Positions 41,497 through 50,788 are shown, counted from the stretch's first letter. The stretch: DNA of 64,000 bases from Archangium lansingense (GCF_026626635.1 NZ_JAPNKA010000001.1:9346501-9410500); one strand, 5' to 3'. The notes: generated from the letters alone by a model not told the origin. Program-made: numbers and translations.

Positions 41497-42312
41497 ATGA
41501 CCGCACAGGTCGAGACGATGGAAGCGAAGCTCCAGGGCTACAAACAGGACCTGGGCGGCTCCAGCGCACAAGGGCGCCAGCGGTTGCTGGCCATCGCGGG
41601 CATGGCCGATCACATCACGCACCGGCGCATGGAGGGGCTGGGCATCCAGGAGGGCTGGCGCTGCCTCGAGGTGGGCTGTGGCAGCGGCTCCATCGCTCGC
41701 TGGATGAGCTACCGGGTGGCGCCGCACGGGCACGTGCTGACGGTGGATCCAGACACCCAATACGTGGCTGACGCGGCCGGAGCGACCCTCGAGGTGCGTC
41801 AGCAGACCATCCCCTCGCTGCGGCCTCCCGAGAAGACCTTCGATCTCGTGCACTCCCGGATGGAGCTCCAGCAGCTGCCCGAACGGGAGGAGCTGGTGGA
41901 ACGGCTGGTGGCCTCGCTCAAGCCGGGCGGCTGGCTACTGCTGGAGGAGCTGGAGACCTTCTCGCTCTTCCAGAACGACACGGGGCCCTTTCTCCAAGTG
42001 GTGGAGATCATGCATGCCATGGTGCGCGCCGCCGGCACGGCCGTGGACTGGGCCCGGACGCTGCCGCGCACCTTCCAGCGGCTGGGGCTGCGGAACGTCA
42101 ACGCCGAGGGCGAGATGCTCTTCTTCTCCGGGGGGACGCCCACCGCCGAGTTCCATCGGCTCACGGGAGAGCAGCACTGGCCCTACGCGGAGAAGATGCG
42201 GCTGCTCACGCGCGAGCAGTTCGACCAGTACTCCGCGAGCCTGAGGGATCCGAACGCCTGGTTCTACGGGCCCACCATCTTCGGCGTCTGGGGACAGCGC
42301 CCACCCGCGTAG
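41497..42312 (+). CDS. Class I SAM-dependent methyltransferase
   Basis: Encodes 271 residues. Motif I is CLEVGCGSGSIARWM (about residues 56-70), motif II LTVDPDTQYV, and the post-motif SRMELQQLPEREEL replaces the usual D-LL. LKPGGWLLLEELE is the typical strand-4 region. The architecture is common in natural-product and small-molecule O/N-methyltransferases. It may share a transcript with the methyltransferase at 40467. It is convergent with the NADAR gene, 14 bases away. Confidence 0.88.
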   Translation: MTAQVETMEAKLQGYKQDLGGSSAQGRQRLLAIAGMADHITHRRMEGLGIQEGWRCLEVGCGSGSIARWMSYRVAPHGHVLTVDPDTQYVADAAGATLEVRQQTIPSLRPPEKTFDLVHSRMELQQLPEREELVERLVASLKPGGWLLLEELETFSLFQNDTGPFLQVVEIMHAMVRAAGTAVDWARTLPRTFQRLGLRNVNAEGEMLFFSGGTPTAEFHRLTGEQHWPYAEKMRLLTREQFDQYSASLRDPNAWFYGPTIFGVWGQRPPA

Positions 42313-42326
42313 CCGCTGGCGCAGCC

Positions 42327-42770
42327 CTACTCCTTGCGAAGCGCCTCGCGCAGCTCCATGAGGAGGCGGCCCAGCATGTTCTTCCCGCGGCCGTCTCCGC
42401 CATCTCCCCAGTAGTCGTCGTTCTCGGTGTGCTCCACCAGCTTCGCCTCGCCCGTGGAGAGCAGCAGCTCGCGCAGCTCCGGGTGCTGCGTGAACTTCGC
42501 GCGCAGCGCCTCGCGCATCACCGCCACCTTCACCGACTCCCAGTCGCGCCGCAGCTTCTTGCTCCGGTCTCGCCCCAGCTCCGCCGCGATGAAGGGAGTC
42601 CTCGCCTTGCGAATGGCCTCCTCATGCGGCGTGCCCACGAACTTCTGGGCCTGGAAGTAGTGCTCCGAAGTGGGCCAGACCTTGCCCTCCAGCTTGATGG
42701 GATGGGGGGCGAAGTTCGAGAACTCTCCGTACTCGTCGGTGACGCTGTAGAAGTGGATGACCGCGCTCAT
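42327..42770 (-). CDS. NADAR (YbiA-like) N-glycosidase
   Basis: Encodes 147 residues. The NADAR signature is complete: FYSVTDEYGEFSNFAPHPI, VWPTSEHYFQAQKF, LRRDWESVKVAVMREALRAKF and ENDDYWGDGGDGRGKNMLGRLLME. Family members cleave N-glycosidic bonds in riboflavin intermediates or in ADP-ribosylated nucleobases, so roles are housekeeping repair or reversal of ADP-ribosylation-based defence. The start overlaps the stop of the TPR lipoprotein gene by one base (TGATG), which implies coupled translation. Confidence 0.93.
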   Translation of the reverse strand: MSAVIHFYSVTDEYGEFSNFAPHPIKLEGKVWPTSEHYFQAQKFVGTPHEEAIRKARTPFIAAELGRDRSKKLRRDWESVKVAVMREALRAKFTQHPELRELLLSTGEAKLVEHTENDDYWGDGGDGRGKNMLGRLLMELREALRKE

Positions 42771-44089
42771 CAGCGCCGTCCACGCATGATGATGGGCCCT
42801 GACTGCTTCTTCTTGGGCAGCGCCTTCTTCAGCGCCTTCTGGATGTCCTGGTACTCGAAATTACCCGGGTCCTGCTTGAGCGCCTCGGCGATGAGCTTCA
42901 GGCCCTGCTCGGGCCGCCGCCGCGTCTCCGCGTACAGGCTGGCCAGCGCCACCTTCTCCTCCAGCGAGGCCTCGCCCTGGCCATGGAGCCGCTCCAGCAG
43001 GTCCATCGCCACCTCCTTCTCGCCGGCCTCCCGCTGCAGCCGCCACATCCGCGAGAGCGCGGGCACCAGGCGGCCATTCTCCTGGAGGGCAAAGCCGTAG
43101 TCCTCCTTCGCGCGCTTCATGTCGCCCTGGGCCTCGTGCACGCGGCCCCGAATGTAGAGGGCGCGGGCGGAGTCCGGCTGAGCCTTCAGCGCCTGCTCCA
43201 CCGCCGTCAAGGCCCCGGCCTTGTTCCCCTGGGTCAACCTCGTCTCGGCGAGCCGGGCGATGAGGTCCGCATTCTGCGGATACTTGGCCACTGCGGCGGC
43301 CAGCACCGCCTCCGCGTCCGCGTGACGCTCGAGCTTCGTGAGCACCCGCACCTTCAGGGTGACGAACTCCGGCTTCGTGGCCTCCTCGCCCTGGACCGAC
43401 GCCAGGTCCTGCTCGGCGTACTCCGCATAGCCATTCCTGAGGAAGAAGTTGGCACGAAGCAGCCGCGCCGCCGTGAGCCCCGGCTGCTCCTCCAGGAGCC
43501 GGTCCATCAGCTTCCCGGCGAGCACCTCCTCGCCCTTGGCCAGGAGGATCTCCGCCTCCACCACCTTGGCGTCCACGTCGTCCGGGCGGTCGCGCTGGAT
43601 GCGCTCCAGTGTCTGGAAGGCGGCCTTGTGCTGACCCTCGCGCGTCTGCAGGCGGGCCAGCCGGAGGACGTCCAGATCCCTCAGCTCGTCGGCCTCGCGC
43701 AGCTCCAGGAGCACGTTGATGGCGTCGCGCGTGCGCCCGTCCTCCTCGTGGCGCTCGGCGAGCTTCCGTTTGATCTCCGGGGCCTGCCCCGGATTGAGGG
43801 TCATGGCCCTCTTGAGGGCCAGGATGGACGCCCCCTGGTTCCCCTCCCGGCGCCGGGCCTCGGCTATCAGGAGCAACGGCTCGGGGTTGTCGGGCATCAG
43901 CCCCGAGGCCGCCTCGAAGGCCCTCGCGGCCTGTTCGGGCTCGCCGCTGCTCAGCAGGGCCTGGCCCTCGTTCATCTTCGCCTGGAAGGTTTGCTCCCGG
44001 GTCTGGACGGAGAGTGTATCCGGGTCCTTGCAGGCAAGCGGAAACATCAACGGCAGGACGTAGAGCAGGCGGGGAAGTTTCGATTGCAT
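42770..44089 (-). CDS. TPR-repeat lipoprotein
   Basis: Encodes 439 residues. The signal sequence LLYVLPLMFPLAC has a lipobox ending at Cys20. About eight to ten TPR motifs follow (for example EPEQAARAFEAASGLMPDNPEP, NKAGALTAVEQALKAQPDSA, DMKRAKEDYGFALQENGRLV), giving a solenoid. The tail is basic (KKALPKKKQ). It is probably periplasmic and scaffolds an envelope complex. It is coupled to the NADAR gene and divergent from the small gene at 44130. Confidence 0.85.
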   Translation of the reverse strand: MQSKLPRLLYVLPLMFPLACKDPDTLSVQTREQTFQAKMNEGQALLSSGEPEQAARAFEAASGLMPDNPEPLLLIAEARRREGNQGASILALKRAMTLNPGQAPEIKRKLAERHEEDGRTRDAINVLLELREADELRDLDVLRLARLQTREGQHKAAFQTLERIQRDRPDDVDAKVVEAEILLAKGEEVLAGKLMDRLLEEQPGLTAARLLRANFFLRNGYAEYAEQDLASVQGEEATKPEFVTLKVRVLTKLERHADAEAVLAAAVAKYPQNADLIARLAETRLTQGNKAGALTAVEQALKAQPDSARALYIRGRVHEAQGDMKRAKEDYGFALQENGRLVPALSRMWRLQREAGEKEVAMDLLERLHGQGEASLEEKVALASLYAETRRRPEQGLKLIAEALKQDPGNFEYQDIQKALKKALPKKKQSGPIIMRGRR

Positions 44090-44129
44090 CGCTGAGATGC
44101 AGGGTAGCGGATGTTATCCTCCGGCGTCG

Positions 44130-44465
44130 ATGGACCCATTCGTTCGGCGCCTCGTGGAGAGGCTCCATGACCCAGCGCGTCCCCTGTCGCGCAACCGGCA
44201 CTTCCACACGTTCGACACCCCCGAGGGTCGGATGGCGCTGAAAGTGTCTCGCCGGCTGAAGAGCCTCCACCAGGACATCCTCGCCTGCGTGCAGGAGGGG
44301 CGGCGCGCCCGCCTCATCCGCCACGTCAACGCCGAGGGCGAGCACCGGCTCGAATTGCACTTCGAGCGGATCTCCGGACGCCGCGTGTCCCACCTCAAGG
44401 CGGCCGAGCTGGAGCTGCTCGCCCAGTTGCCGGGTGTGCGCGACGCGCTCGCCGGAGACCTCTGA
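44130..44465 (+). CDS. Small conserved-looking protein, unknown function
   Basis: Encodes 111 residues from ATG 44130. It is basic and rich in Arg, His and Leu (RRLVERLHDPARPLSRNRHFHTF, LKSLHQDILACVQEGRR). No membrane segment, signal or known domain is seen. Base composition matches the neighbours. It may bind nucleic acid given its charge, but that is a guess. The 288 bases that follow to 44753 hold no gene, and I see no clear promoter or terminator in them. Confidence 0.55.
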   Translation: MDPFVRRLVERLHDPARPLSRNRHFHTFDTPEGRMALKVSRRLKSLHQDILACVQEGRRARLIRHVNAEGEHRLELHFERISGRRVSHLKAAELELLAQLPGVRDALAGDL

Positions 44466-44753
44466 TTCAGCCGGAGGACCGGGGCTCCGGCCCGTGCCGT
44501 GCGCGAGGGCCAGGTAAAAAATGCCACCAGCGCCCCGTACCCGGAGTGCGCTCACACTCCTCAACTGCCTTTCCAGTGCCTCCCGGACGCGTGGTGCGGC
44601 CCGCTGCGGACGACTCTTCTAGCGGGGTGATGAATCCCCCAAATCGTGCCAGACGCGGTCTCCTGGCCAGTTGTTTCATGGCGAAATTGAGACTCGGCGA
44701 ACCGGTTGGCTCATCCACCGTGTGCCGGATGACTCTTCCTCTAGGGTGTCGCT

Positions 44754-46400
44754 ATGATCATGGGGCCGCAGCAGGCCAACACCATGACCGCCACGCCCAC
44801 CTCGACCATCCCTCCTGACGAGCTGGCCGAAACCCTCTTCCAGCCTCAGCACCATCCCTTGCTGCGCGCCATCCTCGACAACGCCGCCGAGGGCCTGGCC
44901 ATCATCGACGCCAAGGGCAACCAGCTCTACCTCAACGACCAGGCTCGGAAGATCCTCGGCATCGGACTCACCAACTCCACCCCGGAGGCCTGGAGCGAGC
45001 GCTACGGCGTCTTCCTCCCGGACATGCAGACGCGGTGCCCCTCCGAGCGCCTGCCCATCTACCGTGCCCTCCATGGAGAGGAGGCTCCCGAAGAGGACCT
45101 CTTCATGCGCAATGCCACCCACCCCGAGGGCCGGCACGTCCACTCGATCGCCCGGCCGGTGCGCGACAGCCAGGGAAACTTCCTGGGAGCCACCCTCAGC
45201 CTGCGCGACACGCACGAGCAACGTCAGGCCGAGGCCGGCCAGCGCCGCACCGAGCAGCGCTTCGAGCAGCTCGTGGAGTCCGCGCAGGAGGGCCTCTGGT
45301 CGGTCGACGAGAACAGCCGCACCAACTACGTCAACCGCTACTTCGCCCAGATGCTCGGCTACACGGTGGAGGAGCTGATGGAGAAGACCCTCTTCGACAT
45401 CATCCGCCCGGAGGACATCCCCCTCATGCATCAGTACGTCGAGGATCGGCGCCGGGGTCGCTCCGCCGTCCTCAACGACTTCAGGCTGGTGCGCAAGGAC
45501 GGGACGTTCATCTGGACCCTGGTCTCCACCGGGCCCCTCCACGACGAGACCGGCAAGTACATCGGCGCCATGGCGATGATCACCGACATCACCCAGCGCC
45601 GCGAGGCCGAGGAGAAGGTGCGCCAGCTCAACGCGGAGCTGGAGCGCCGCATCGCCGAGCGCACCGCCCAGCTCGAGTTCTCCAACCGCGAGCTGGAGGC
45701 CTTCGCCTACTCGGTGGCCCATGACCTGCGCGCTCCGCTGCGCAGCATCTCCAACTTCACCCTCGCCCTCTCCGAGGACTGCACCGACAAGCTGGATGCC
45801 ACCGGTCTGGACTACCTGCAGCGCATCCGCGCCTCCTCGCAGCGCATGGCCGAGCTCATCGACGGCATCCTCGCGCTCTCGCGCGTCAACCGCACCGAGT
45901 TCGTGGAGACAGACGTCAACCTGTCCGGCATCGCGCGCTCCGTCTCCGAGCAGCTCCAGCGTTGGCAGCCCGAGCGCGCCGCGCGCTTCCAGCTCCAGGA
46001 CGCCCTGGTGGACCGCGGGGACTCCCAGCTCCTGCGCCTGGTGCTGGAGAACCTGATGGGCAACTCCTGGAAGTTCACCCGCGAGCGGTCGGTGGCGGAG
46101 ATCGAGTTCGGCACCCTCCCGGACAATGGAACCGGACGCATCTACTACGTGAAGGACAACGGGGCCGGCTTCGACATGGCGTACCAGAAGAAGCTCTTTG
46201 GCGTCTTCCAGCGGCTGCACACCCAGCAAGAGTTCGAGGGGAATGGCGTAGGGCTCGCCACCGTCCAACGCATCATCCGGCGCCATGGGGGGCGCGTCTG
46301 GGCCGAGGGCCAGGTCGGACAGGGCGCTACCTTCTATTTCACACTCCACGAGCCCACCGCCCTTCCTTCCACTCTCCCCCGCCCGACTGGCAGCGCCTGA
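44754..46400 (+). CDS. Soluble PAS-PAS sensor histidine kinase
   Basis: Encodes 548 residues with no membrane segment. PAS1 spans about 35-150 (DNAAEGLAIIDAKGNQLYLND), PAS2 about 165-290 (ESAQEGLWSVDENSRTNYVN). A coiled linker leads to HisKA with SVAHDLRAPLRSISNFTLAL (about 325). The HATPase ends in FEGNGVGLATVQRIIRRHGG. The kinase core is of the phytochrome-like type that pairs with Rcp1-type single-domain regulators; such a regulator follows 12 bases later. First gene of a three-gene signalling operon. Confidence 0.93.
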   Translation: MIMGPQQANTMTATPTSTIPPDELAETLFQPQHHPLLRAILDNAAEGLAIIDAKGNQLYLNDQARKILGIGLTNSTPEAWSERYGVFLPDMQTRCPSERLPIYRALHGEEAPEEDLFMRNATHPEGRHVHSIARPVRDSQGNFLGATLSLRDTHEQRQAEAGQRRTEQRFEQLVESAQEGLWSVDENSRTNYVNRYFAQMLGYTVEELMEKTLFDIIRPEDIPLMHQYVEDRRRGRSAVLNDFRLVRKDGTFIWTLVSTGPLHDETGKYIGAMAMITDITQRREAEEKVRQLNAELERRIAERTAQLEFSNRELEAFAYSVAHDLRAPLRSISNFTLALSEDCTDKLDATGLDYLQRIRASSQRMAELIDGILALSRVNRTEFVETDVNLSGIARSVSEQLQRWQPERAARFQLQDALVDRGDSQLLRLVLENLMGNSWKFTRERSVAEIEFGTLPDNGTGRIYYVKDNGAGFDMAYQKKLFGVFQRLHTQQEFEGNGVGLATVQRIIRRHGGRVWAEGQVGQGATFYFTLHEPTALPSTLPRPTGSA

Positions 46401-46412
46401 GGAGCACCCCCC

Positions 46413-46871
46413 ATGTATGATCCGAATCAACGCGTCATCCTGCTCGTCGAGGACAACGCTGACGACGAGCTGATGACCCTCCGGGCGTTCCGCAAGAGCA
46501 ACATCCACAACCCCGTGGTGGTCGTGCGGGACGGGGCCGAGGCACTCGACTACCTCTTCAGGCAGGGCCGCCACTCGGACCGGGACCCTGACATCCGGCC
46601 CCAGGTCATCCTGTTGGATCTGCACCTGCCTCGCATTGATGGCCTGGAAGTGCTGCGGCGCATCCGCGCCCATGAGCAGACCCGGACACTGCCCGTGGTC
46701 ATCCTCACCTCCTCCAAGGAAGAGCGCGATTTGGTGGAGGGCTACCAGCTCGGCGTCAACAGCTTCGTCCACAAGCCAGTGGACGTCACCGCCTTCTTCG
46801 AGGCGGTGAAGCAGCTGGGCATGTACTGGCTCGTCCTCAACGAGCTCCCCACCCCGCGACGGAGTATGTAA
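46413..46871 (+). CDS. Single-domain Rcp1-type response regulator
   Basis: Encodes 152 residues. Receiver only: acidic pocket LLVEDNADDELM, phospho-acceptor Asp in VILLDLHLPRIDGLEVLRRI (about residue 68), Thr/Ser in VVILTSSKEERD, and Lys in NSFVHKPVD. The insertion RQGRHSDRDPDIRP before strand 3 is typical of regulators that serve phytochrome-like kinases. There is no output domain. The TAA stop overlaps the ATG of the next gene (TAATG). Confidence 0.95.
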   Translation: MYDPNQRVILLVEDNADDELMTLRAFRKSNIHNPVVVVRDGAEALDYLFRQGRHSDRDPDIRPQVILLDLHLPRIDGLEVLRRIRAHEQTRTLPVVILTSSKEERDLVEGYQLGVNSFVHKPVDVTAFFEAVKQLGMYWLVLNELPTPRRSM

Positions 46872-48418
46872 TGGCAACCCCGCTGCACCTGCTGCTCATC
46901 GAGGACTTCGAGGACGACGCCCTGATGGTGTTGCGTGAGCTGCGGCGCAGCGGCTACGACGTCACGCACCAGCGCGTCGAGACGGCCGAGGCTCTGGCGA
47001 GCGCACTCGATTCGGGCCCCTGGGATGCCATCATCGCCGACTACGCGCTGCCGCGCTTCGATGCGCTGGCCGCCTTCGCGATCGTCCAACAGCGGGGGCT
47101 GGATGTCCCCTTCATCATCGTCTCCGGGCAGATTGGCGAGGACACCGCCGTGGCGGCGATGAGGGCTGGCGTCCACGACTTCCTCCTCAAGGACCGGCTC
47201 AGCCGGCTGGGGCCCGCCGTGGCCCGCGAGCTGCGTGAGGCAGCGCTCCGGACCGAGCGCCGGAAGATGCAGGAGCAGCTCCTGTTGTCGGACCGGCTCG
47301 CCTCGCTGGGCCTGCTCGCCGCCAGCGTGGCCCATGAGATCAACAACCCCTTGGCCTCGCTCATGGCCAACCTGGACTTCGTGCTGCACCCGCTGGAGGG
47401 AGCGACACCCGTCTCCTCTGAGCAGGAGCAGGCGCTGCGCGACTGCCTGCTGTGCTCCGAGCGCATCCGGGAGATCGTCCGCGACATCAAGATCTTCTCC
47501 CGGCCGGTCGAGAAAGAGCACGGCCCGGTGGACGTGCACCGGGTGCTCGACTCGTCGCTGCGGATGGCGTGGAACCACATCTTCCACCGCGCCCGCATCA
47601 TCAAGGACTACGGGGCGATCTCCCCGGTGCTCGGCAGCGAGGCACCGCTCGGACAGGTCTTCCTCAATCTGCTCGTCAATGCCGCCGATGCCATTCCCGA
47701 CGGCGACAGCACCACGAATGAGATCCGCGTGGTGACGCGCCAGGAGGGCAGCAGCCACGTCCGCGTGGAGCTCCACGACACCGGCCGGGGCATTCCTCCG
47801 GAGCTGCGCGAGCGAATCTTCGAGCCCTTCTTCACCACCAAGCCGGTGGGGGTGGGCACGGGCCTGGGACTGGCCATCTGCCGCCGCACCCTCAACGAGA
47901 TGGGCGGGGAGATGACGGTGGAGAGCGAGCCGGGACGGGGCACCGTGTTCCACCTCCGGCTGAAGACGGCCCACGGCGACACCAAGAAGCCCTCCCAGCC
48001 GATGCCGGAGAAGCTGCTGAAGCAGAGCGTGCTGATCCTCGATGACGAGGCGGTCGTCGGCCGAGCCCTCCAGCGGTTGCTCCAGTCCCAGTGTGATGTG
48101 CTCGTGCTCGTCCAGGGCCGGGAGGCGCTGGCGCAGGTGGCCTCGGGCCGGCGCTTCGACGCCATCCTGTGCGACCTGATGATGCCGGAGATGAGCGGTC
48201 CCCGGTTCTACGAGGAGCTGTCGCGGCTGGCGCCGGATCAGGCCCGGCGGGTCATCTTCATGACGGGCGGAGCCTTCACGGACCAGTCGCGCGCCTTCCT
48301 GGCCAACACGGGCATGCCCTGCATCGACAAGCCCATCGAGTTCCAGCGGCTGCGCTCGCTGCTGGCCTCGATGCCAGCCCAGAACGCGGGCAAGGAGTCC
48401 ACGAGCAAGACGGCTTGA
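46871..48418 (+). CDS. Hybrid: receiver-histidine kinase-receiver
   Basis: Encodes 515 residues. An N-terminal receiver (LLIEDFEDDALM; Asp in AIIADYALPRFD) is followed by HisKA (SVAHEINNPLASLMANLDF, about 155) and HATPase (LLVNAADAIPDG, DTGRGIPPEL, GTGLGLAICRRTL). A second receiver is at about 385-505 (LILDDEAVV; Asp in AILCDLMMPEMSG; Lys in CIDKPIEF). A phosphorelay within one soluble protein and with the upstream kinase and Rcp1-like regulator is likely. Last gene of the operon. Confidence 0.94.
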   Translation: MATPLHLLLIEDFEDDALMVLRELRRSGYDVTHQRVETAEALASALDSGPWDAIIADYALPRFDALAAFAIVQQRGLDVPFIIVSGQIGEDTAVAAMRAGVHDFLLKDRLSRLGPAVARELREAALRTERRKMQEQLLLSDRLASLGLLAASVAHEINNPLASLMANLDFVLHPLEGATPVSSEQEQALRDCLLCSERIREIVRDIKIFSRPVEKEHGPVDVHRVLDSSLRMAWNHIFHRARIIKDYGAISPVLGSEAPLGQVFLNLLVNAADAIPDGDSTTNEIRVVTRQEGSSHVRVELHDTGRGIPPELRERIFEPFFTTKPVGVGTGLGLAICRRTLNEMGGEMTVESEPGRGTVFHLRLKTAHGDTKKPSQPMPEKLLKQSVLILDDEAVVGRALQRLLQSQCDVLVLVQGREALAQVASGRRFDAILCDLMMPEMSGPRFYEELSRLAPDQARRVIFMTGGAFTDQSRAFLANTGMPCIDKPIEFQRLRSLLASMPAQNAGKESTSKTA

Positions 48419-48442
48419 GACGGGCGTTGCCCTCAAGCCCGC

Positions 48443-49156
48443 TCAGGACTTGGGCCGCCCGCGGAAGAGGTTGCCCAGGCTGAAGTCCTCGTTGTCGCTG
48501 CCCTCGACGCGCGCCTTCATGCAGGCACGACAGGCCAGCCCATCCCGCAACGCCTGCCCCTCTCTCAGCGGCTTGCGCTTGCCGCACTCGATGCACTTGA
48601 AGGTGCCCGCGGTCTCGACGGGCGGCGCGACCTCCAGGGAGAACGACTCGGGTTCCTCGGACGGTGCAGGAGCCTCGCGCGGCTCGGGGTCCTCGGCAGC
48701 CACCCTCTTGGGGGGCGGACTCTTGGGGAGCGGAGGAGGAGGCGGAGGCGAGGCACGGACCGGCGGCGGAGCAACGCGGCGTGGCGCGTCCGCGAGCTTC
48801 GGGAGGCTGGACTGCGCGGGGGCTCGTTGGTTCTCCCGGACACCGAGCCGCGCCAACTCCCCGGCATCGAGGAACATGCCTCGGCACGCCGAGCACACCT
48901 CAACGGAGATATCGGAGGGGAGCAGCGCGGGCGTCATGAGGATCCGGCACTCCACGCAGTTGCGCTCTGTCAGGCCGCCGATGAGCTGGTGCCGAGCCGA
49001 AGGGCCGAAGGTGTCCTGGATGCAGCCCCCTGCCCCCCAGAAACCGCCGCAGTGGGTACAGCGGTGCAGCTCGAGTTCGGTGCCGGAGGGCGTTGGCACG
49101 AGGAAGGGCTGGAGGACCTGGGTGCAACCAGGACACTTGCTGTCGGGCTTCTTCAT
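48443..49156 (-). CDS. TFIIB-type zinc-ribbon protein (paralog of 38990-39520)
   Basis: Encodes 237 residues. Zinc modules: CPGCTQVL...CTHCGGFWGAGGC (about 8-45), CVECRILM...CSACRGMFLDAGELARLG (about 67-105), and a C-terminal CIECGKRK...CRACMKAR (about 188-215). Between the second and third lies a Pro-rich linker (PPPVRASPPPPPPLPKSPPP). The order matches the protein at 38990 with an added linker, so the two are paralogs. Role unknown. Confidence 0.83.
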   Translation of the reverse strand: MKKPDSKCPGCTQVLQPFLVPTPSGTELELHRCTHCGGFWGAGGCIQDTFGPSARHQLIGGLTERNCVECRILMTPALLPSDISVEVCSACRGMFLDAGELARLGVRENQRAPAQSSLPKLADAPRRVAPPPVRASPPPPPPLPKSPPPKRVAAEDPEPREAPAPSEEPESFSLEVAPPVETAGTFKCIECGKRKPLREGQALRDGLACRACMKARVEGSDNEDFSLGNLFRGRPKS

Positions 49157-49206
49157 GAGAGCGCCTCCTAATCCCCGTCAAAAAGTGACCGAAGAGGATG
49201 AATGTT

Positions 49207-49227
49207 CCCTCTCCCGGGGGGAGGGGA
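49207..49227. repeat. Degenerate palindromic repeat
   Basis: CCCTCTCCC-GGGG-GGAGGGGAG resembles the hairpin half of the repeat family but lacks the GACCCTCACCC arm. It lies between 48443-49156 and 49269-50771. Confidence 0.4.
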
Positions 49228-49268
49228 GATTGCCGCGAACACTCCTTCACGGACTTACCTGAAAGGGA

Positions 49269-50771
49269 TTAACCAGCGGTGACGTTGAGTCGCGGCACCT
49301 GCGCCTGAGGTACACCCGGCAGCGTCGGCGCCGGGTTGAGCGCCAGGAGGAGCAGGCTACGCAGCGCCTCGGTGAGGTCCTCGCCCACGCTCGCCGCGCC
49401 CGCGGGAGCCCCGTGCAGCTCCGGCGGGACTGGATGGCCCACCAGCACCACCGGCATGCGGATGTCCCATGCCAGGAAGTGCGCCAGCTTCACCGCCGCT
49501 TCCGAGGCATCGAAGAGCAGCGCTCCCACCGCCCCCGAGCTGAACGGCCGCCACAAGGGCCTCGCCGCCTCCGCCGGAGGCAGCACGCAGAAGTCCAGGT
49601 GCAGCAGCTCGTTGAGGTCCAACCGGCCCAGCGTCCCGAAGCCGCTCTTCACCGCGGCGGGCTCGGCGGCCACGGCCGCGATATCGGGCAACTGGGACAG
49701 CAGCCGCCGCGCCACCGCTGGTCCGCTGCCACACACGAAGACCTTGGCGGTGGCCTCGCGCGCGGGGCCTCGGCCCCGGAGGATCCGCCCGCGCAGCGCG
49801 TGCACCTCCGCCGGCCCGAGCAGCGGACCACTGCCCTCGTCCCGGTCGGGCTCGGACATGCGGGCCACGCCCTTCTGGAGGAGCGTGTGCAGCACGCCCA
49901 CCACCTCCAGGTCCGTGGCCGGCGCCAGGTCCAACACCTCGCCGAGCGCGCGCGGCTGACGCAGCAACTCCACCACCTGCGCCGTCACCGGGTGCTGGTC
50001 CTGCGTCAGGTCCGCCTCCGGCGCGAGCACCAATCGGACATTGCGCGCCGGCAACCCCGGCAGCAGGCGGTTCACCTCGTCCGCCTGGCGCATCGCCTCC
50101 AGCAGGGCGTCGTCCACGGCGCGCTGGATGCGAGGCTTTCCGCCCGTGTTTCCCGGGGCGAAGGTGAAGGAGCCCTCGCTCCACACCAGCAACCGGAAGA
50201 GGGCCTTCTCGCCCTCGGCACGGCCCACGCGTGCGTTCACCGGGCGGCCGTCCACCACGACGATCTCCCCGCGCTCGCTGCCCCGCTCCAGCGTCAGCTT
50301 CCCGCTGCGCTTGTTCATCCCGAGGATCTGCATCAGGTCCGGGATGCTCAGCTGGCTGAGCGAGCCTTCAATCTCCTGCACCTCGCTCTTGAGGTCCTTC
50401 GCCGCCTCGTTGCGGCGGAAGACGTGCTCGATGCGGGAGAGCACCTCGTCGATGTTGAAGGGCTTGCGCAGAAAGCCATCGCGCAGGCCGCGCAGCTTGT
50501 CCGCCTCGAACTGGCCGGTAGAGACCACCACCGGGATGTCGTCCGTGCGCGGGTTGGTGCGCAGGATGTTGATGAAGGTGCGCGCATCCAGCATCCGGCA
50601 CGCCTCATCGAAGAGGATGAGGTCCGGATGGCGCAGCACCGCCACCTCCAGGGCGCGCGAGCCATCCGGCGCGTAGTGCACCTGGTAGCCGCGCGTGCGC
50701 AAGGAGCGCGAGAGCGGGCGGACCGACTCGAGGTCGGGATCGGCGATGAGGATCTTTCGAACCTGGGCCAT
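49269..50771 (-). CDS. Receiver-PATAN (DUF4388) protein with a GTPase-like, P-loop-less C-terminus
   Basis: Encodes 500 residues. The receiver (1-125) has ILIADPDLES and Asp in LILFDEACRMLD. The PATAN/DUF4388 domain (about 130-235) has SLSQLSIPDLMQILGMNKRSGKLTLERG. From about 340 the order of a small GTPase can be traced: strand ATAKVFVCGSGPAVARRLL where G1 (GxxxxGKS/T) would be, LHLDFCVLPP where DxxG would be, GALLFDASE, and MPVVLVGHP where NKxD would be. All nucleotide motifs are replaced. Likely a pseudo-GTPase adaptor. It is 17 bases downstream of the next gene, same operon. Confidence 0.85.
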   Translation of the reverse strand: MAQVRKILIADPDLESVRPLSRSLRTRGYQVHYAPDGSRALEVAVLRHPDLILFDEACRMLDARTFINILRTNPRTDDIPVVVSTGQFEADKLRGLRDGFLRKPFNIDEVLSRIEHVFRRNEAAKDLKSEVQEIEGSLSQLSIPDLMQILGMNKRSGKLTLERGSERGEIVVVDGRPVNARVGRAEGEKALFRLLVWSEGSFTFAPGNTGGKPRIQRAVDDALLEAMRQADEVNRLLPGLPARNVRLVLAPEADLTQDQHPVTAQVVELLRQPRALGEVLDLAPATDLEVVGVLHTLLQKGVARMSEPDRDEGSGPLLGPAEVHALRGRILRGRGPAREATAKVFVCGSGPAVARRLLSQLPDIAAVAAEPAAVKSGFGTLGRLDLNELLHLDFCVLPPAEAARPLWRPFSSGAVGALLFDASEAAVKLAHFLAWDIRMPVVLVGHPVPPELHGAPAGAASVGEDLTEALRSLLLLALNPAPTLPGVPQAQVPRLNVTAG

Positions 50772-50788
50772 GGTCGCTCCCTACCGGG

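Noticed and set aside
44466..44753. Search for a small RNA or promoter in the 288-bp gap
   Set aside because: No convincing -35/-10 pair, terminator or conserved structure could be seen by eye.
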